Origin: Paenibacillus tundrae
GTDB taxonomy: Bacteria; Bacillota; Bacilli; Paenibacillales; Paenibacillaceae
Direction: 5' to 3'
DNA length: 64,000 bases
Assembly: GCF_036884255.1 (NCBI RefSeq)
Contig: NZ_CP145605.1
Location: 1,798,001-1,862,000 of the forward strand
The position numbers were made by a program, and so were the translations under genes. Positions 1 through 8,504 of the stretch are shown here, one piece after another. How positions within the stretch are numbered: position 1 is the first letter of the stretch; every line of letters begins with the position of its first letter. A model generated the notes under the pieces. That model saw only the letters and a list, made by a program, of their open reading frames with translations. It ran no database searches and had not been told where the DNA came from.

Positions 1-14
1 TAAGCATACACCCG

Positions 15-752
15 ATGTTTGCAGAGTATTATCCGGTGGTTGTAGCCTACGAATCTCTTCTATATATCTACGATTATTCCATAGATACACAGCAGTATGA
101 ATGGGTCAAAACCGTTCCAGATGACATGAACATTCCAGAGGAATGTATGGCAGCATTTCCAATACCTCATATGGATTGGCGCGTATGTGCGGTCGTTACC
201 GATGCGGTGTTCCAAAGCTTTGAACAGAAGGTCTATCTGTTTCATGAATTCGTCCATTGTTATGTGTATGAACAGTACAGAGAGCAGGTTGGCGGGCGTA
301 TTGGTATCAAAAGCACGATGGAGCAGCGAAAACGGGTAAGCTGGGAAATTGATTATGAGTTTCCGTATGACGATGAGACGGTTGTTGGTATCATGGACGA
401 GCTTAATCTTGCACTACAGCATAAGGACATCCAGCACGTAAGAGAGATTCGAACACAGTTATTCAGCTCACTTAGCTTAGAAGCCGGTGAATTCTGGAAC
501 TGGCTGGAGTGGAATGAGGGCTACGCTCGATATATCGAGAACTTAATCCGAGCAAAGTTCGATTTGCAACAGAATCATGTGGGAACAGAGAAACCGTTTA
601 GTCGGCTTGTTTTCTATGCAACTGGCTCAGCCTATATTGATCTGCTCGTTCAAGAGCAGCCGGTGCATCATAGAGACCTGGCGCAATTATTTGAACAGTT
701 ACAAGCAGAACGTGTGAATGTTGAACTGAAACGGAGAGAACAAGACGTATGA
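15..752 (+). CDS. Zincin-like metalloprotease-family protein, probably 5'-truncated
   Basis: Uncharacterised 245-residue reading frame with an HEFVH (HExxH) motif at residues 77-81, followed about 90 residues later by EGYARYIE with Glu168. This spacing fits the two zinc-ligand segments of a gluzincin metallopeptidase. There is no signal peptide or membrane segment in the visible part, so it is probably cytoplasmic. No ribosome binding site precedes the ATG at 15 and the frame stays open to the window edge, so the true start is probably upstream. The stop overlaps the start of the next gene by 4 bp (ATGA), which implies translational coupling. The fold assignment is inferred from motifs only, and the substrate is unknown. 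Confidence 0.75.
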   Translation: MFAEYYPVVVAYESLLYIYDYSIDTQQYEWVKTVPDDMNIPEECMAAFPIPHMDWRVCAVVTDAVFQSFEQKVYLFHEFVHCYVYEQYREQVGGRIGIKSTMEQRKRVSWEIDYEFPYDDETVVGIMDELNLALQHKDIQHVREIRTQLFSSLSLEAGEFWNWLEWNEGYARYIENLIRAKFDLQQNHVGTEKPFSRLVFYATGSAYIDLLVQEQPVHHRDLAQLFEQLQAERVNVELKRREQDV

Positions 753-1309
753 ATCGCCTGATTACCATTCATCCCTTAACGGTATCAGATGTGGATAGCG
801 CCAACTTGGTGTTTGAGACAGCCATTCGAGGTGCGTTTCAGGACGAAGGTTTGGATACTCTACATGATGACTTCTGGAATGAAGTGAATGACAAAAAAAG
901 GCTGCTCCAAATGGCCTTGCAACAAAGCCATAATCAGGATGAAACGATGTTTTTTCTCCTAGCGAAGAGGGAAGATACAGTCGTTGGAACGATATCCTTT
1001 GCGCCTTGTAGTGAGTTAATTCGTGAGGGCACCAATCAGGAACTGGCAGATATCGGTGAACTGGGTACGTTGTACATTTTACCTGAGCTACAAGGTCAGG
1101 GAATCGGTTCTGCTCTAATTCAGGCGTTAATCGGTGAACTTCAGCGGCGTGGTCTAGAAAAGTTCTGTCTGGATAGCGGTTATAAGAATGCCCAAAAGCG
1201 CTGGAAAAGGAAATTCGGTAAGCCTCACACCGTGTTGCAAGATCACTGGGGAGAAGGTACAGACCATATGATCTGGCTGTGTGACGTAAAGGATTTCGCA
1301 GCCCAATAA
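749..1309 (+). CDS. GNAT family N-acetyltransferase
   Basis: A 186-residue GNAT protein. The acetyl-CoA binding motif A is visible as LPELQGQGIGSALIQAL around residues 112-128 (the Q-x-x-G-x-G/A signature), preceded by the beta-4 strand ELGTLYI. It should transfer an acetyl group from acetyl-CoA to an amine, but the substrate cannot be read from the sequence. The gene overlaps the upstream zincin-like gene by 4 bp and ends in front of a strong bidirectional hairpin, so the two form a short operon. It is one of seven GNAT genes in this window. Confidence 0.9.
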   Translation: MNRLITIHPLTVSDVDSANLVFETAIRGAFQDEGLDTLHDDFWNEVNDKKRLLQMALQQSHNQDETMFFLLAKREDTVVGTISFAPCSELIREGTNQELADIGELGTLYILPELQGQGIGSALIQALIGELQRRGLEKFCLDSGYKNAQKRWKRKFGKPHTVLQDHWGEGTDHMIWLCDVKDFAAQ

Positions 1310-1321
1310 CACATAAACAAG

Positions 1322-1363
1322 AAAGAGATGATCCTCTGTCGAACAGGAATCATCTCTTTTTTT
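1322..1363. terminator. Bidirectional intrinsic terminator
   Basis: An 11-bp stem beginning AAAGAGATGAT, with the matching arm ending at about 1359, is followed by a T run on the + strand and a T-rich stretch on the - strand. It lies between two convergent genes, the GNAT gene (+) and the anti-sigma gene (-), and can serve both. Confidence 0.85.
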
Positions 1364-1371
1364 ACAATGGC

Positions 1372-2427
1372 TTAATTCCAATTCCATATCTCTACGCGAT
1401 TTAGTTGGAATTGATGAAATTCCGGCAGCTTTGTTATTTTTTCCAACTCACGTACAGGCCCTGTAACGACAGCGCCATAGACTTGCACACCATTTTTTTT
1501 CAAATAGGCAAGACGTTGCTGATCCACATCCAAACCATTGTATTGTACATTATTAGTCATCCATTCCAGATCAGACATCATAGCTTGAACTTGCTCTTGC
1601 ATCTGTTCTGCTTCGTCTGGTGCAAAGTAGGCATACCAACTAGAACCAGTTTCTCCGAATAAGGTAAGAGGTTTGAGCGTGAGATGAGGCGTCATATAGT
1701 CGTACATACCCGAGCGTGAATAGGAGATATCGAACTCCTTCAACTCACCTGCATAGATTGACATCGCGGTTACCCCAACATCGTAATTGGCGAGAAGCTT
1801 CATCAGTTGTTCTGGAGATATTAGATTTTTCACGGATAGGGATAACTCTGCAACATGCCCATCATCAATTTTAGCAAGCCTCTTCATAGGATTACTATCA
1901 CTCGAATCGCTGGTGGGAGCAGCCTGGTCAGACACTAGAGAGTATGGGAGGAAAAATGGCCCTGTATTGTTGCCGTTCATATATGCTCCTGTATTGGTAA
2001 TCGTATAGCTCAATTTGCCACTGATACTTAGTTCCGCTTCAATCTCTCCAGTGATTACTTCCCATGAGCCTACTTGTCGATATATTTTTAGATTGGCTTT
2101 TTGTGTTAGAAATGGACTAACCTCAAAAGCTTCATGAACGGGTTTTTCTACACGCAGCCCATCACCGTGCATCTCTACAACAGATACGATGGAACGTAGG
2201 AAGTCATTGCGTACTTTTGATTGATCGAAGTAGATGTGTAGTGATGATACATAGATATGGTAGAGGATAAATACGAGAAATAGAGCACCTCCTGCGTTAA
2301 GGAAAAATTTCCACCTCGTCTTCCATACCATGCGTTTGAACTGCTTTTGACCCCATTCAGGATGAAGATTCTCGAAATCTTCTTCTTGAAGGACACGCTG
2401 CTCATCATGTTCTGTGTGATTAGACAT
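1372..2427 (-). CDS. Membrane anti-sigma factor (Sigma_reg_N/Sigma_reg_C-like)
   Basis: A 351-residue protein with a soluble N-terminal segment of about 40 residues, one transmembrane helix near residues 41-61 (FFLNAGGALFLVFILYHIYV) and a large outside domain. This is the layout of anti-sigma factors that hold an ECF sigma factor at the membrane, and the extracytoplasmic part resembles the sigma factor regulator C-terminal family. The start at 2427 was chosen because AAAGGAG lies 8 nt upstream and because the sigma gene ends only 2 bp before it. An upstream in-frame ATG lies inside the sigma gene and has no ribosome binding site. The pairing with the sigma factor is the strongest functional evidence. 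The signal it responds to is unknown. Confidence 0.8.
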   Translation of the reverse strand: MSNHTEHDEQRVLQEEDFENLHPEWGQKQFKRMVWKTRWKFFLNAGGALFLVFILYHIYVSSLHIYFDQSKVRNDFLRSIVSVVEMHGDGLRVEKPVHEAFEVSPFLTQKANLKIYRQVGSWEVITGEIEAELSISGKLSYTITNTGAYMNGNNTGPFFLPYSLVSDQAAPTSDSSDSNPMKRLAKIDDGHVAELSLSVKNLISPEQLMKLLANYDVGVTAMSIYAGELKEFDISYSRSGMYDYMTPHLTLKPLTLFGETGSSWYAYFAPDEAEQMQEQVQAMMSDLEWMTNNVQYNGLDVDQQRLAYLKKNGVQVYGAVVTGPVRELEKITKLPEFHQFQLNRVEIWNWN

Positions 2428-2429
2428 TC

Positions 2430-2939
2430 TCAATCGTCTCCTTTCATTTGAAGCATCTCTGCTTTGAATCGTTCTCTGGCACGAAAAAGGGTAACCTTGA
2501 CCTGGTTCATATTCATATCCAGAATTTCGCAAAGCTCCTTGTAAGATAACTCGTTCATTTCGCGTAGTAACAATATGGTTCGATACTGTTCAGGAAGCTT
2601 CTTCATCACCTGTTGAATACGAATCGTTCGTTCACGTGCGTTGAGTACTTCCTCTGGGGAACAGTATGTATTTTCTGTGCCTTGCTGTTCCAGCTCTCGA
2701 TTCATTTGCATTTCACCACGTTGTTTACGATACCAATCGATAAATAAGTGCCGGGCTACTTTGTATAACCACGCTCTGGCGTAGCTTGCATGCTCGGCTT
2801 TCATAGATACCATAGCTCTGTAGAATGTTTCTTGAACTAACTCCTCAGCGGTCTCCTGAGATCCACACATGCGGTAGAGATAGAGATGCAGGGAGGATTG
2901 GTACTGCTTGAATAGTTCGGCATATAGATCACTCCTCAT
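2430..2939 (-). CDS. ECF-type RNA polymerase sigma factor (sigma-70 family)
   Basis: A 169-residue extracytoplasmic-function sigma factor. Region 2 is visible in AEELVQETFYRAM and ARAWLYKVARHLFIDWYRK. Region 4 is visible in LPEQYRTILLLREMNELSYKE followed by the recognition helix MNQVKVTLFRARERF. Length and two-domain layout are typical of the group. The start at 2939 has an AGGAGGAGG ribosome binding site, whereas a longer frame to 2984 would include a basic tail with no ribosome binding site. The anti-sigma gene follows after 2 bp. A plausible ECF promoter just upstream suggests autoregulation. The regulon is unknown. Confidence 0.93.
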   Translation of the reverse strand: MRSDLYAELFKQYQSSLHLYLYRMCGSQETAEELVQETFYRAMVSMKAEHASYARAWLYKVARHLFIDWYRKQRGEMQMNRELEQQGTENTYCSPEEVLNARERTIRIQQVMKKLPEQYRTILLLREMNELSYKELCEILDMNMNQVKVTLFRARERFKAEMLQMKGDD

Positions 2940-2968
2940 TTCAAGTTTCCTCCTCCTTCTCTTAAGAC

Positions 2969-2994
2969 AACGGGGCAATGTCAATTATGTTACA
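2969..2994 (-). promoter_or_regulatory. Candidate ECF-type promoter of the sigma/anti-sigma operon
   Basis: Reading the - strand, TGTAAC is followed after 16 bp by CGTT. This is close to the TGAAAC-N16-CGTC layout used by Bacillus ECF sigma factors, and it lies about 30 bp before the sigma gene start. ECF genes are usually autoregulated, which supports the call. It rests on pattern only. Confidence 0.4.
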
Positions 2995-3025
2995 GTACAT
3001 TTGCAAATATTAGGAGGGTTCTTTG

Positions 3026-3829
3026 GTGAACAAGCAAAAGCACATGCATGAAATGATTAAAATTGTATTTATGGATATAGACGGAACCTTATTAAGCGAG
3101 GTGGATCGAACGCTATCACCTCGGACAGAGCGATCGATTCAAGAGCTACTTCGCCGAGGAATCCAAGTCGTCTTGGTAACAGGCAGACCCTATAATCTAT
3201 GTGAGGAATTCAGGAGATTGGGCATCGATACGATCATTTCAGCCAATGGGGCCTTGATTAAGAGTGGAGAACAAGTGATCCATAAGTCTATACTCTCACC
3301 CGACATGGTAAGAACGTTCAGTGAATTTGCACAGGAGAATGGTCATGGTATTTCCTATTTTACAGAGACGTTTGAGATGAACGAGGACTTTGAAACCGAT
3401 GTACGTATTACGGATGCATTAAGAGACACGTTGGGCATTATGGAGTACCCTAGGAGAATTAATTCGTTAGAGAGCGAAATATATTGTCTCTGTCTATATG
3501 CAGATCAAGCAGAAGCGGAGATATATCAAAGGCAGTTTCCATCCCTGAATTTTGTGCGTTTCCATGAGTATGTATCCAATGTGTTAGAAGAGAATGTAGT
3601 ATCGAAGTCAGTCGCTGCAGAGAAAGTACTCACGTTTCTAAACATTTCCCGAGAAGATGCGATGGCGTTTGGAGACGGGGAGAATGATATCGATCTGTTG
3701 GAGTATGTTGGTCTTGGTATCGCGATGGGGAACGGGGGAGAACGAATTAAGTTAAGTGCAGACTATGTTACGCGAAAAGCAAGTGAGGATGGGATTACGC
3801 ATGCATTAAAGGCATTTAAGCTCATCTGA
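3026..3829 (+). CDS. HAD superfamily hydrolase, Cof type (IIB)
   Basis: A 267-residue Cof-like phosphatase. All HAD motifs are present: DIDGTLL (nucleophile and acid Asp) near the N terminus, VLVTGRP (motif II), a Lys-containing segment near SKSVAAEKV, and FGDGENDIDLLEYVG (motif IV, metal-binding Asp residues). Such enzymes dephosphorylate sugar phosphates, flavin or pyridoxal phosphates, and the substrate cannot be told. GTG at 3026 sits about 7 nt after AGGAGGG. A TTG at 3023 is too close to the ribosome binding site, and an ATG at 3044 is possible. The gene is divergent from the sigma factor gene. Confidence 0.92.
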   Translation: MNKQKHMHEMIKIVFMDIDGTLLSEVDRTLSPRTERSIQELLRRGIQVVLVTGRPYNLCEEFRRLGIDTIISANGALIKSGEQVIHKSILSPDMVRTFSEFAQENGHGISYFTETFEMNEDFETDVRITDALRDTLGIMEYPRRINSLESEIYCLCLYADQAEAEIYQRQFPSLNFVRFHEYVSNVLEENVVSKSVAAEKVLTFLNISREDAMAFGDGENDIDLLEYVGLGIAMGNGGERIKLSADYVTRKASEDGITHALKAFKLI

Positions 3830-3902
3830 TGATATCCTAATTATGGATTTTCATGTAGAATGGTGTGAATCTTCTAAAAAGAAATAAGGAGGAATTTTCC
3901 CT

Positions 3903-4880
3903 ATGATTGCACCTAAACTGCAACCAGGAGACGAAGTTCGTGTGATCTCCCCATCGAGAAGTCTCTCCATTATAGAAGAGGAGCATATCCAGCTTGCCAA
4001 ACAACGATTGGAGGCCTTGGGTCTAATCGTCTCTTTTTCGGCTAACGCATATGAGATGGATGATTTTGCTTCGTCCTCTATTGAATCGCGTATTCAAGAT
4101 TTGCATGCAGCCTTTGCTGATCCACAAGTCAAAGGAATACTGGCAACCATTGGTGGGTTCAACTCCAATCAGTTGCTGCAATATATCGACTATTCACTTA
4201 TTCAGGCCAATCCGAAGCGGTTCTGTGGCTACTCCGATATTACTGCATTGAGTACCGCTATCTATACGAAGACAGGGCTGATAACCTATTCGGGTCCTGC
4301 GTTCTCGACGTTTGCTATACTTCATGGCAACGAATACACCGTCGAGTTTTACAAGAAAATGATGATGGGATCGGCCGATTCAATTCTCGTTACACCCTCT
4401 GAAGCATGGAGTGATGATGCGTGGTATCGGGATCAGGAGAATCGTCAGTTTATTACGAACCAAGGACCGGTGATTCTGAACGAAGGACAGGCAGAAGGAA
4501 CCATCATTGGTGGGAATCTATGCACACTGAATTTACTTCAAGGCACAGAATATATGCCTTCTCTAGAAGGGACAGTCCTGTTCGTTGAGGATGACTATAT
4601 GGCCGACCCGCCTACATTCGATCGTGATCTCCAATCACTTATCCATCAGCCTGGATTCGAACAAGTGAGAGGGCTAGTCATTGGTAGATTCCAGAAAGCA
4701 TCAGGAATGACACCGCAATTATTAGAGAAAATCATTCACAGCAAGCGAGAATTAACGCAGATTCCGGTTATTGCAGATGTCGATTTTGGACATACCGCAC
4801 CACACTTTACCTTCCCTATTGGGGGCAAGACTAAGCTTAACGCACAAGGCATGAGCGTAGAACTCTGGATTTCGGAGTAA
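3903..4880 (+). CDS. LD-carboxypeptidase / MccF-like peptidase (S66 family)
   Basis: A 325-residue cytoplasmic serine peptidase of family S66, which holds muropeptide LD-carboxypeptidases and the microcin C immunity enzyme MccF. The catalytic Ser lies in CGYSDITAL, the Glu in VLFVEDDYM and the His in DFGHTAPHFT, giving the Ser-Glu-His triad. The opening PGDEVRVISPS is characteristic of the family. An AAGGAGG ribosome binding site precedes the ATG. Length is normal. Whether it recycles cell-wall peptides or cleaves peptide-nucleotide toxins cannot be separated by sequence reading alone. Confidence 0.9.
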   Translation: MIAPKLQPGDEVRVISPSRSLSIIEEEHIQLAKQRLEALGLIVSFSANAYEMDDFASSSIESRIQDLHAAFADPQVKGILATIGGFNSNQLLQYIDYSLIQANPKRFCGYSDITALSTAIYTKTGLITYSGPAFSTFAILHGNEYTVEFYKKMMMGSADSILVTPSEAWSDDAWYRDQENRQFITNQGPVILNEGQAEGTIIGGNLCTLNLLQGTEYMPSLEGTVLFVEDDYMADPPTFDRDLQSLIHQPGFEQVRGLVIGRFQKASGMTPQLLEKIIHSKRELTQIPVIADVDFGHTAPHFTFPIGGKTKLNAQGMSVELWISE

Positions 4881-4912
4881 ATGTCGGAGTGAAAAATTAA
4901 TGGATACCTTAC

Positions 4913-4941
4913 TTGTTAAAAATAGGAATGGTTAATATAAT
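4913..4941 (+). promoter_or_regulatory. Sigma-A-type promoter of the DUF3298-like gene
   Basis: TTGTTA (-35) and a perfect TATAAT (-10) are separated by 17 bp, about 60 bp upstream of the secreted-protein gene at 5002. The intergenic region is AT-rich. This is one of the best-matching promoters in the window. Confidence 0.7.
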
Positions 4942-5001
4942 TACGTTTGGCATATGTAAGTAGACAATCCCACAGCCGATGTGGAAATTTAGAGGTGAAT
5001 C

Positions 5002-5652
5002 ATGAAATTTAGATGGATGTATGTTCTTATTCTTGCTCTAATAACTACAATCATCTTACCTACAGCAGATGCAAGTGCAGCAGGTACGATCGCAGTGAAA
5101 TCGAAAGTGCTTTATTACAAAGGCCAACCGTACATAGAGCTTTCAGGTGGAAACAAGAGTGTGACAGCGAAGCTTAATAAGATGTTTAAGGTACATGCAG
5201 TTAACATTGTGAGTGCAGACAAAAAGATTAAAAAGGAAAATAAAAAGTACTCTGTAAGCACCACAAGTGCTACAGTGAAATTCAATCAGAAAGAAAAAAT
5301 ATCTGTTGTGTACGAGGATTACATCTATGCAGGAGCAGCACATGGTTTTCCATCCTCTACGTCCTACAACTATGATCTTAGAACGGGCAAGGAACTGAAG
5401 TTTACAAATTTTGTGCAAAATGATGACCAACTAGCCAATCTAGAAGACTCGATCTCAAGCAGCCTTAGAGCGATGTATAATGCGAATCAAGGTATTTTTG
5501 AAGAAAATATTAATGATTTTCCATTGGATCAAGATCCTGCATTTTACCTCTATGATAAGGGGATCGTAATTCGCTTCTATCCTTATGAAGTTGCCCCATA
5601 CGCTGCAGGATTCGTTGATGTTAAAGTTCCTTATAGCAAAATAAGCAAATAG
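5002..5652 (+). CDS. Secreted DUF3298 (RsiV/PdaC-like) domain protein
   Basis: A 216-residue exported protein. Residues 1-28 form a signal peptide (basic start, hydrophobic core, ADASAAG cleavage region). The rest resembles the DUF4163/DUF3298 module seen in RsiV and in PdaC: a YIYAGAAHG segment followed by a YDLRTGKEL strand, and near the end FYLYDKGIVIRFYPYEVAPYA and a closing PYSKI strand. In PdaC this module accompanies a deacetylase and in RsiV it binds lysozyme, but here it stands alone with no catalytic domain. It has its own promoter and terminator, so it is a single-gene unit. Its function is unknown. Confidence 0.82.
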   Translation: MKFRWMYVLILALITTIILPTADASAAGTIAVKSKVLYYKGQPYIELSGGNKSVTAKLNKMFKVHAVNIVSADKKIKKENKKYSVSTTSATVKFNQKEKISVVYEDYIYAGAAHGFPSSTSYNYDLRTGKELKFTNFVQNDDQLANLEDSISSSLRAMYNANQGIFEENINDFPLDQDPAFYLYDKGIVIRFYPYEVAPYAAGFVDVKVPYSKISK

Positions 5653-5693
5653 ATTTAAGAGTCAAGATGACGATTATGAAACTAGGTTTAACC

Positions 5694-5727
5694 AAGCATG
5701 GTTCTTAACTGAATCATGCTTTTTTAT
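5694..5727 (+). terminator. Intrinsic terminator
   Basis: The arms AAGCATGGTTC and GAATCATGCTT pair with one bulge around a 6-nt loop and are followed by TTTTTT. It lies 40 bp after the DUF3298-like gene. Confidence 0.85.
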
Positions 5728-5962
5728 TATTTTCAGTTCCATGACTAGTGGAATGCACGAGCGATAGACGAGTACATACATATTTTTATAAAAATATTTA
5801 AAATATTCTAAATAATTCCAGTATATTTCGTCATTTTATAGTATATTTAAGGTATTCGGGAGGTGATAGAGGAACAATGCAACGTTAGTGATCTGTATGG
5901 CTTCTATGTGCATGCATACCGTAAGCGAAGCTTAACCCATTCCATGAAGGAGGTTTTAGTTG
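5728..5962 (+). other. AT-rich leader region before the mannanase gene
   Basis: About 230 bp of very AT-rich DNA with runs such as TTTTTATAAAAATATTTAAAATATT. A short frame from 5863 is not supported by codon pattern and overlaps the signal peptide coding region in another frame. I see no clear -35/-10 pair and no obvious catabolite-repression site here. Confidence 0.5.
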
Positions 5963-6991
5963 ATGCCTATTGGTTGTTGGTTACGAAAAGCCGTTCTGTT
6001 GACCTTATCGTTCATGTTAGTATCTGTCGCATATTCACCCCATCCGGCTTCGGCAAATGCAAGTCCTGTGCAAGGATTTCATGTAAGCGGTACCAATTTA
6101 TTGGATGCTACGGGAGCTCCGTTTGTTATGCGTGGTATAAACCATGCGCATACCTGGTTTAAGAACGATCTGGAAACTGCGATTCCAGCTATCGCGGCGA
6201 CAGGTTCTAACACTGTACGAGTCGTACTATCGAATGGAAGCCGCTGGACAGCGGACTCGCTTGCTGATGTGGAGCGAATTCTAGCACTCTGTGACCAGTA
6301 CCAGCTGACAGTTATGCTGGAAGTTCATGATGCAACGGGTTCCGATAGTTTAGCGGAGCTTAAGAAGGCTTCGGATTATTTTATCAGCATCAAGCAGGCG
6401 TTAATTGGTAAGGAGGATCGTGTCATCGTGAACATTGCCAATGAGTGGTATGGTTCATGGAGCACGGATGTATGGGCAGCCGGATATCAGCAGGTCATTC
6501 CTGAGCTTCGTCAGGCGGGGATTCGCAATACCCTTGTGGTAGATACAGCAGGATGGGGACAGTACCCAACGGCGATCTTTGACAAAGGATTAGATGTCTT
6601 TAACTCCGACCCACTCGCAAACACGATCTTCTCCATTCACATGTACGAATATGCAGGAGGAAATGCAGCCACGGTAAAAAATAACATTGATCAAGCGCTC
6701 GCTATTGGCGTGCCTGTTATCGTTGGAGAGTTTGGCTTCCAGCATACCAGTGGTGACGTGGATGAGGCGACTATTATGAGTTACGCTCAGCAAAAAGGAG
6801 TAGGCTGGCTCGCCTGGTCTTGGTATGGAAATGGCGGTGGTGTGGAGTACCTTGATCTGAATAATGGTCCAGCGGGTGCACTGACGAATTGGGGACAAAC
6901 GGTTGTGAATGGCCCTAACGGTACGCAGCAAACGTCGGTTCTGAATCGGATCTACACCATGCCAGGCTACCAACCGGTTCCTGCAACATAG
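5963..6991 (+). CDS. Secreted endo-beta-1,4-mannanase, GH5 (GH5_8-like)
   Basis: A 342-residue secreted glycoside hydrolase that should cut beta-1,4-mannan backbones outside the cell. A signal peptide ends near residue 31 (PASANA). The catalytic domain then opens with VSGTNLLDATG and MRGINHAHTW. The acid/base Glu161 lies in IANEWYG and the nucleophile Glu256 in VGEFGF; IHMYEYAGG and WLAWSWYGNGGG are also present. The sequence closely follows alkaline mannanases of Bacillus in subfamily 8 of GH5. It ends after the catalytic domain, with no carbohydrate-binding module or S-layer domain. ATG at 5963 follows AAGGAGG by 9 nt. The TTG one codon earlier is less likely. Confidence 0.93.
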   Translation: MPIGCWLRKAVLLTLSFMLVSVAYSPHPASANASPVQGFHVSGTNLLDATGAPFVMRGINHAHTWFKNDLETAIPAIAATGSNTVRVVLSNGSRWTADSLADVERILALCDQYQLTVMLEVHDATGSDSLAELKKASDYFISIKQALIGKEDRVIVNIANEWYGSWSTDVWAAGYQQVIPELRQAGIRNTLVVDTAGWGQYPTAIFDKGLDVFNSDPLANTIFSIHMYEYAGGNAATVKNNIDQALAIGVPVIVGEFGFQHTSGDVDEATIMSYAQQKGVGWLAWSWYGNGGGVEYLDLNNGPAGALTNWGQTVVNGPNGTQQTSVLNRIYTMPGYQPVPAT

Positions 6992-7020
6992 GTGATAATA
7001 AACACATACTAGCCCAACTG

Positions 7021-7060
7021 TACCTGCGTCAGGAGTTCTTATGAAAACCTGCCGCAGGTA
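7021..7060. repeat. Imperfect inverted repeat between convergent genes
   Basis: TACCTGCGTCAGG and CCTGCCGCAGGTA pair over 13 bp with one mismatch around a 14-nt loop. It lies between the mannanase (+) and the glycosyltransferase (-). There is no T run on either side, so a classical intrinsic terminator is uncertain, although the location fits transcription end or mRNA stabilisation. Confidence 0.6.
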
Positions 7061-7075
7061 GATTGGAGGGTGAAC

Positions 7076-8233
7076 CTAGGCGGAGGAAAAGGTTGTTTTG
7101 AAGCGCCGATTCCGCTGCTCAATAATCTTCTCATAGTCTGCAATGAGCTGGTCGAAGATGTTCTCCCATGACCGCTGTTGTGCAAGTTTTCGCCCATGTA
7201 TGCCCATGACTTGAAGCTGCTCAGGATGATTTGCCCACAGACCTATCTCACGAATCAGTGCATCTGCATGCCCCGGTTCAAACAATATGCCACTTCGATG
7301 GTCAGCCACCAGATCCCTTACACCGCCAGCATTAGCTGCTAATACAGGCAAGCCCGAAGCCATGGCCTCCAGCACGACATTGCCGAACGTTTCCGTACAG
7401 GAAGGAAATACAAATAGATCTGCCGAAGCATACATATGAGCAAGCTCATCCCCATGCAAATAACCAGTGAATGTTACATTTGCTGGTGCTTGTTGACGCA
7501 TTTTGGGGAGTAGTGGTCCATCGCCAACGATAACCCAGTGAATACGCGACTGCAGCTCAGCCGGTAAATGCTGCATCGCCATAGTAAGTGTGCCGATATC
7601 CTTCTCAGGCGCGATTCTTCCAACGTAGAGCAGGATGAGCGGAGCAGTAATCCCATGACGAATACGGAATTCAGAATTTCGTTTATCCGGTGTATATAGA
7701 TTGCAGTCAATTCCGCGCGACCATTGCTTTAATCGCTGAATGCCTTGTTTGTGCAACGATTCGAGAGTCTCCAGTGAAGGGGCGAATGTAGCGTCGGCTC
7801 CGCGGTGAAACCATTGGACATACTTCCAGTAGAGGGGAATCATGCTTTTTAATCTGTAATATTCGAGGTAACGATCGAAGTGTGTATGATAGGATACGAC
7901 ATGCGGAAGATGATATTTGTGTGCATAACGGAGGCCAAGCAGTCCCATATTGAATGGCGTGGAGATATGTAACAGATCCGGCTGAAAAGCCTGCAATTGT
8001 TTGTAGGTGGAGGTTCTGCTGGGTAGAGCAATTCGACATTCGGGATAGAGGAAAAATGGGATATTAGCAACAGGCCGCACTGGACAATCATCATTGCTCT
8101 CGATAATGGAGTTAGGTGTGAATAACAGATGTTCGATCCCTCTGCGCTGCATATGGGTACTCCAACGTTCGAGCGTGGCAGCAACGCCATTCGTATCTGG
8201 AGCATAAGTATCCGTGAACAAGGCCAGGCGCAT
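7076..8233 (-). CDS. GT4 family glycosyltransferase
   Basis: A 385-residue retaining glycosyltransferase with GT-B fold. The N-terminal domain opens with LALFTDTYAPDTNGVA, as in the mannosyl- and glucosyltransferases of this group. The C-terminal GT4 domain shows VGRIAPEKDIG, the diphosphate-binding VGDGPLL, FTGYLHGDEL and the E-x7-E-like stretch SCTETFGNVVLEAMASGLPV. It should transfer a sugar from a nucleotide sugar to a lipid or glycan at the membrane; donor and acceptor are unknown. The start at 8233 was chosen because GGGAGGG lies 6 nt before it. The longer frame to 8269 lacks a ribosome binding site. It is convergent with the mannanase gene. Confidence 0.92.
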   Translation of the reverse strand: MRLALFTDTYAPDTNGVAATLERWSTHMQRRGIEHLLFTPNSIIESNDDCPVRPVANIPFFLYPECRIALPSRTSTYKQLQAFQPDLLHISTPFNMGLLGLRYAHKYHLPHVVSYHTHFDRYLEYYRLKSMIPLYWKYVQWFHRGADATFAPSLETLESLHKQGIQRLKQWSRGIDCNLYTPDKRNSEFRIRHGITAPLILLYVGRIAPEKDIGTLTMAMQHLPAELQSRIHWVIVGDGPLLPKMRQQAPANVTFTGYLHGDELAHMYASADLFVFPSCTETFGNVVLEAMASGLPVLAANAGGVRDLVADHRSGILFEPGHADALIREIGLWANHPEQLQVMGIHGRKLAQQRSWENIFDQLIADYEKIIEQRNRRFKTTFSSA

Positions 8234-8504
8234 GATCATCCCTCCCGTGACTCTTGATGCCAAGATCATAACAACCGTTCATTATGGAGAAGTCAACGGC
8301 ACGTTAACTTATTGCGTTTTCTTGTAAATTGTAAGCACGATACAACACATCCGTTTTCTAAGCTGGTAAGTATTCTGACGGCATATCTTGTACAGCATAT
8401 TCTGCTATGATGGGATGAGGTGTCGGCGCATTCTGATAGCACATAATGGTAAGTCGTCATGTTAATTTGTTCGTTAAAGATAGAGAATTATTGGAGGCAG
8501 AGGA

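Noticed and set aside
5863..6162. A 99-codon frame upstream of and overlapping the mannanase gene
   Set aside because: It overlaps the mannanase signal peptide and catalytic domain in another frame and has no ribosome binding site; the mannanase frame is certain.
7021..7060. Inverted repeat after the mannanase as a classical terminator
   Set aside because: The stem is good but neither side has a T run, so it is listed only as an inverted repeat.
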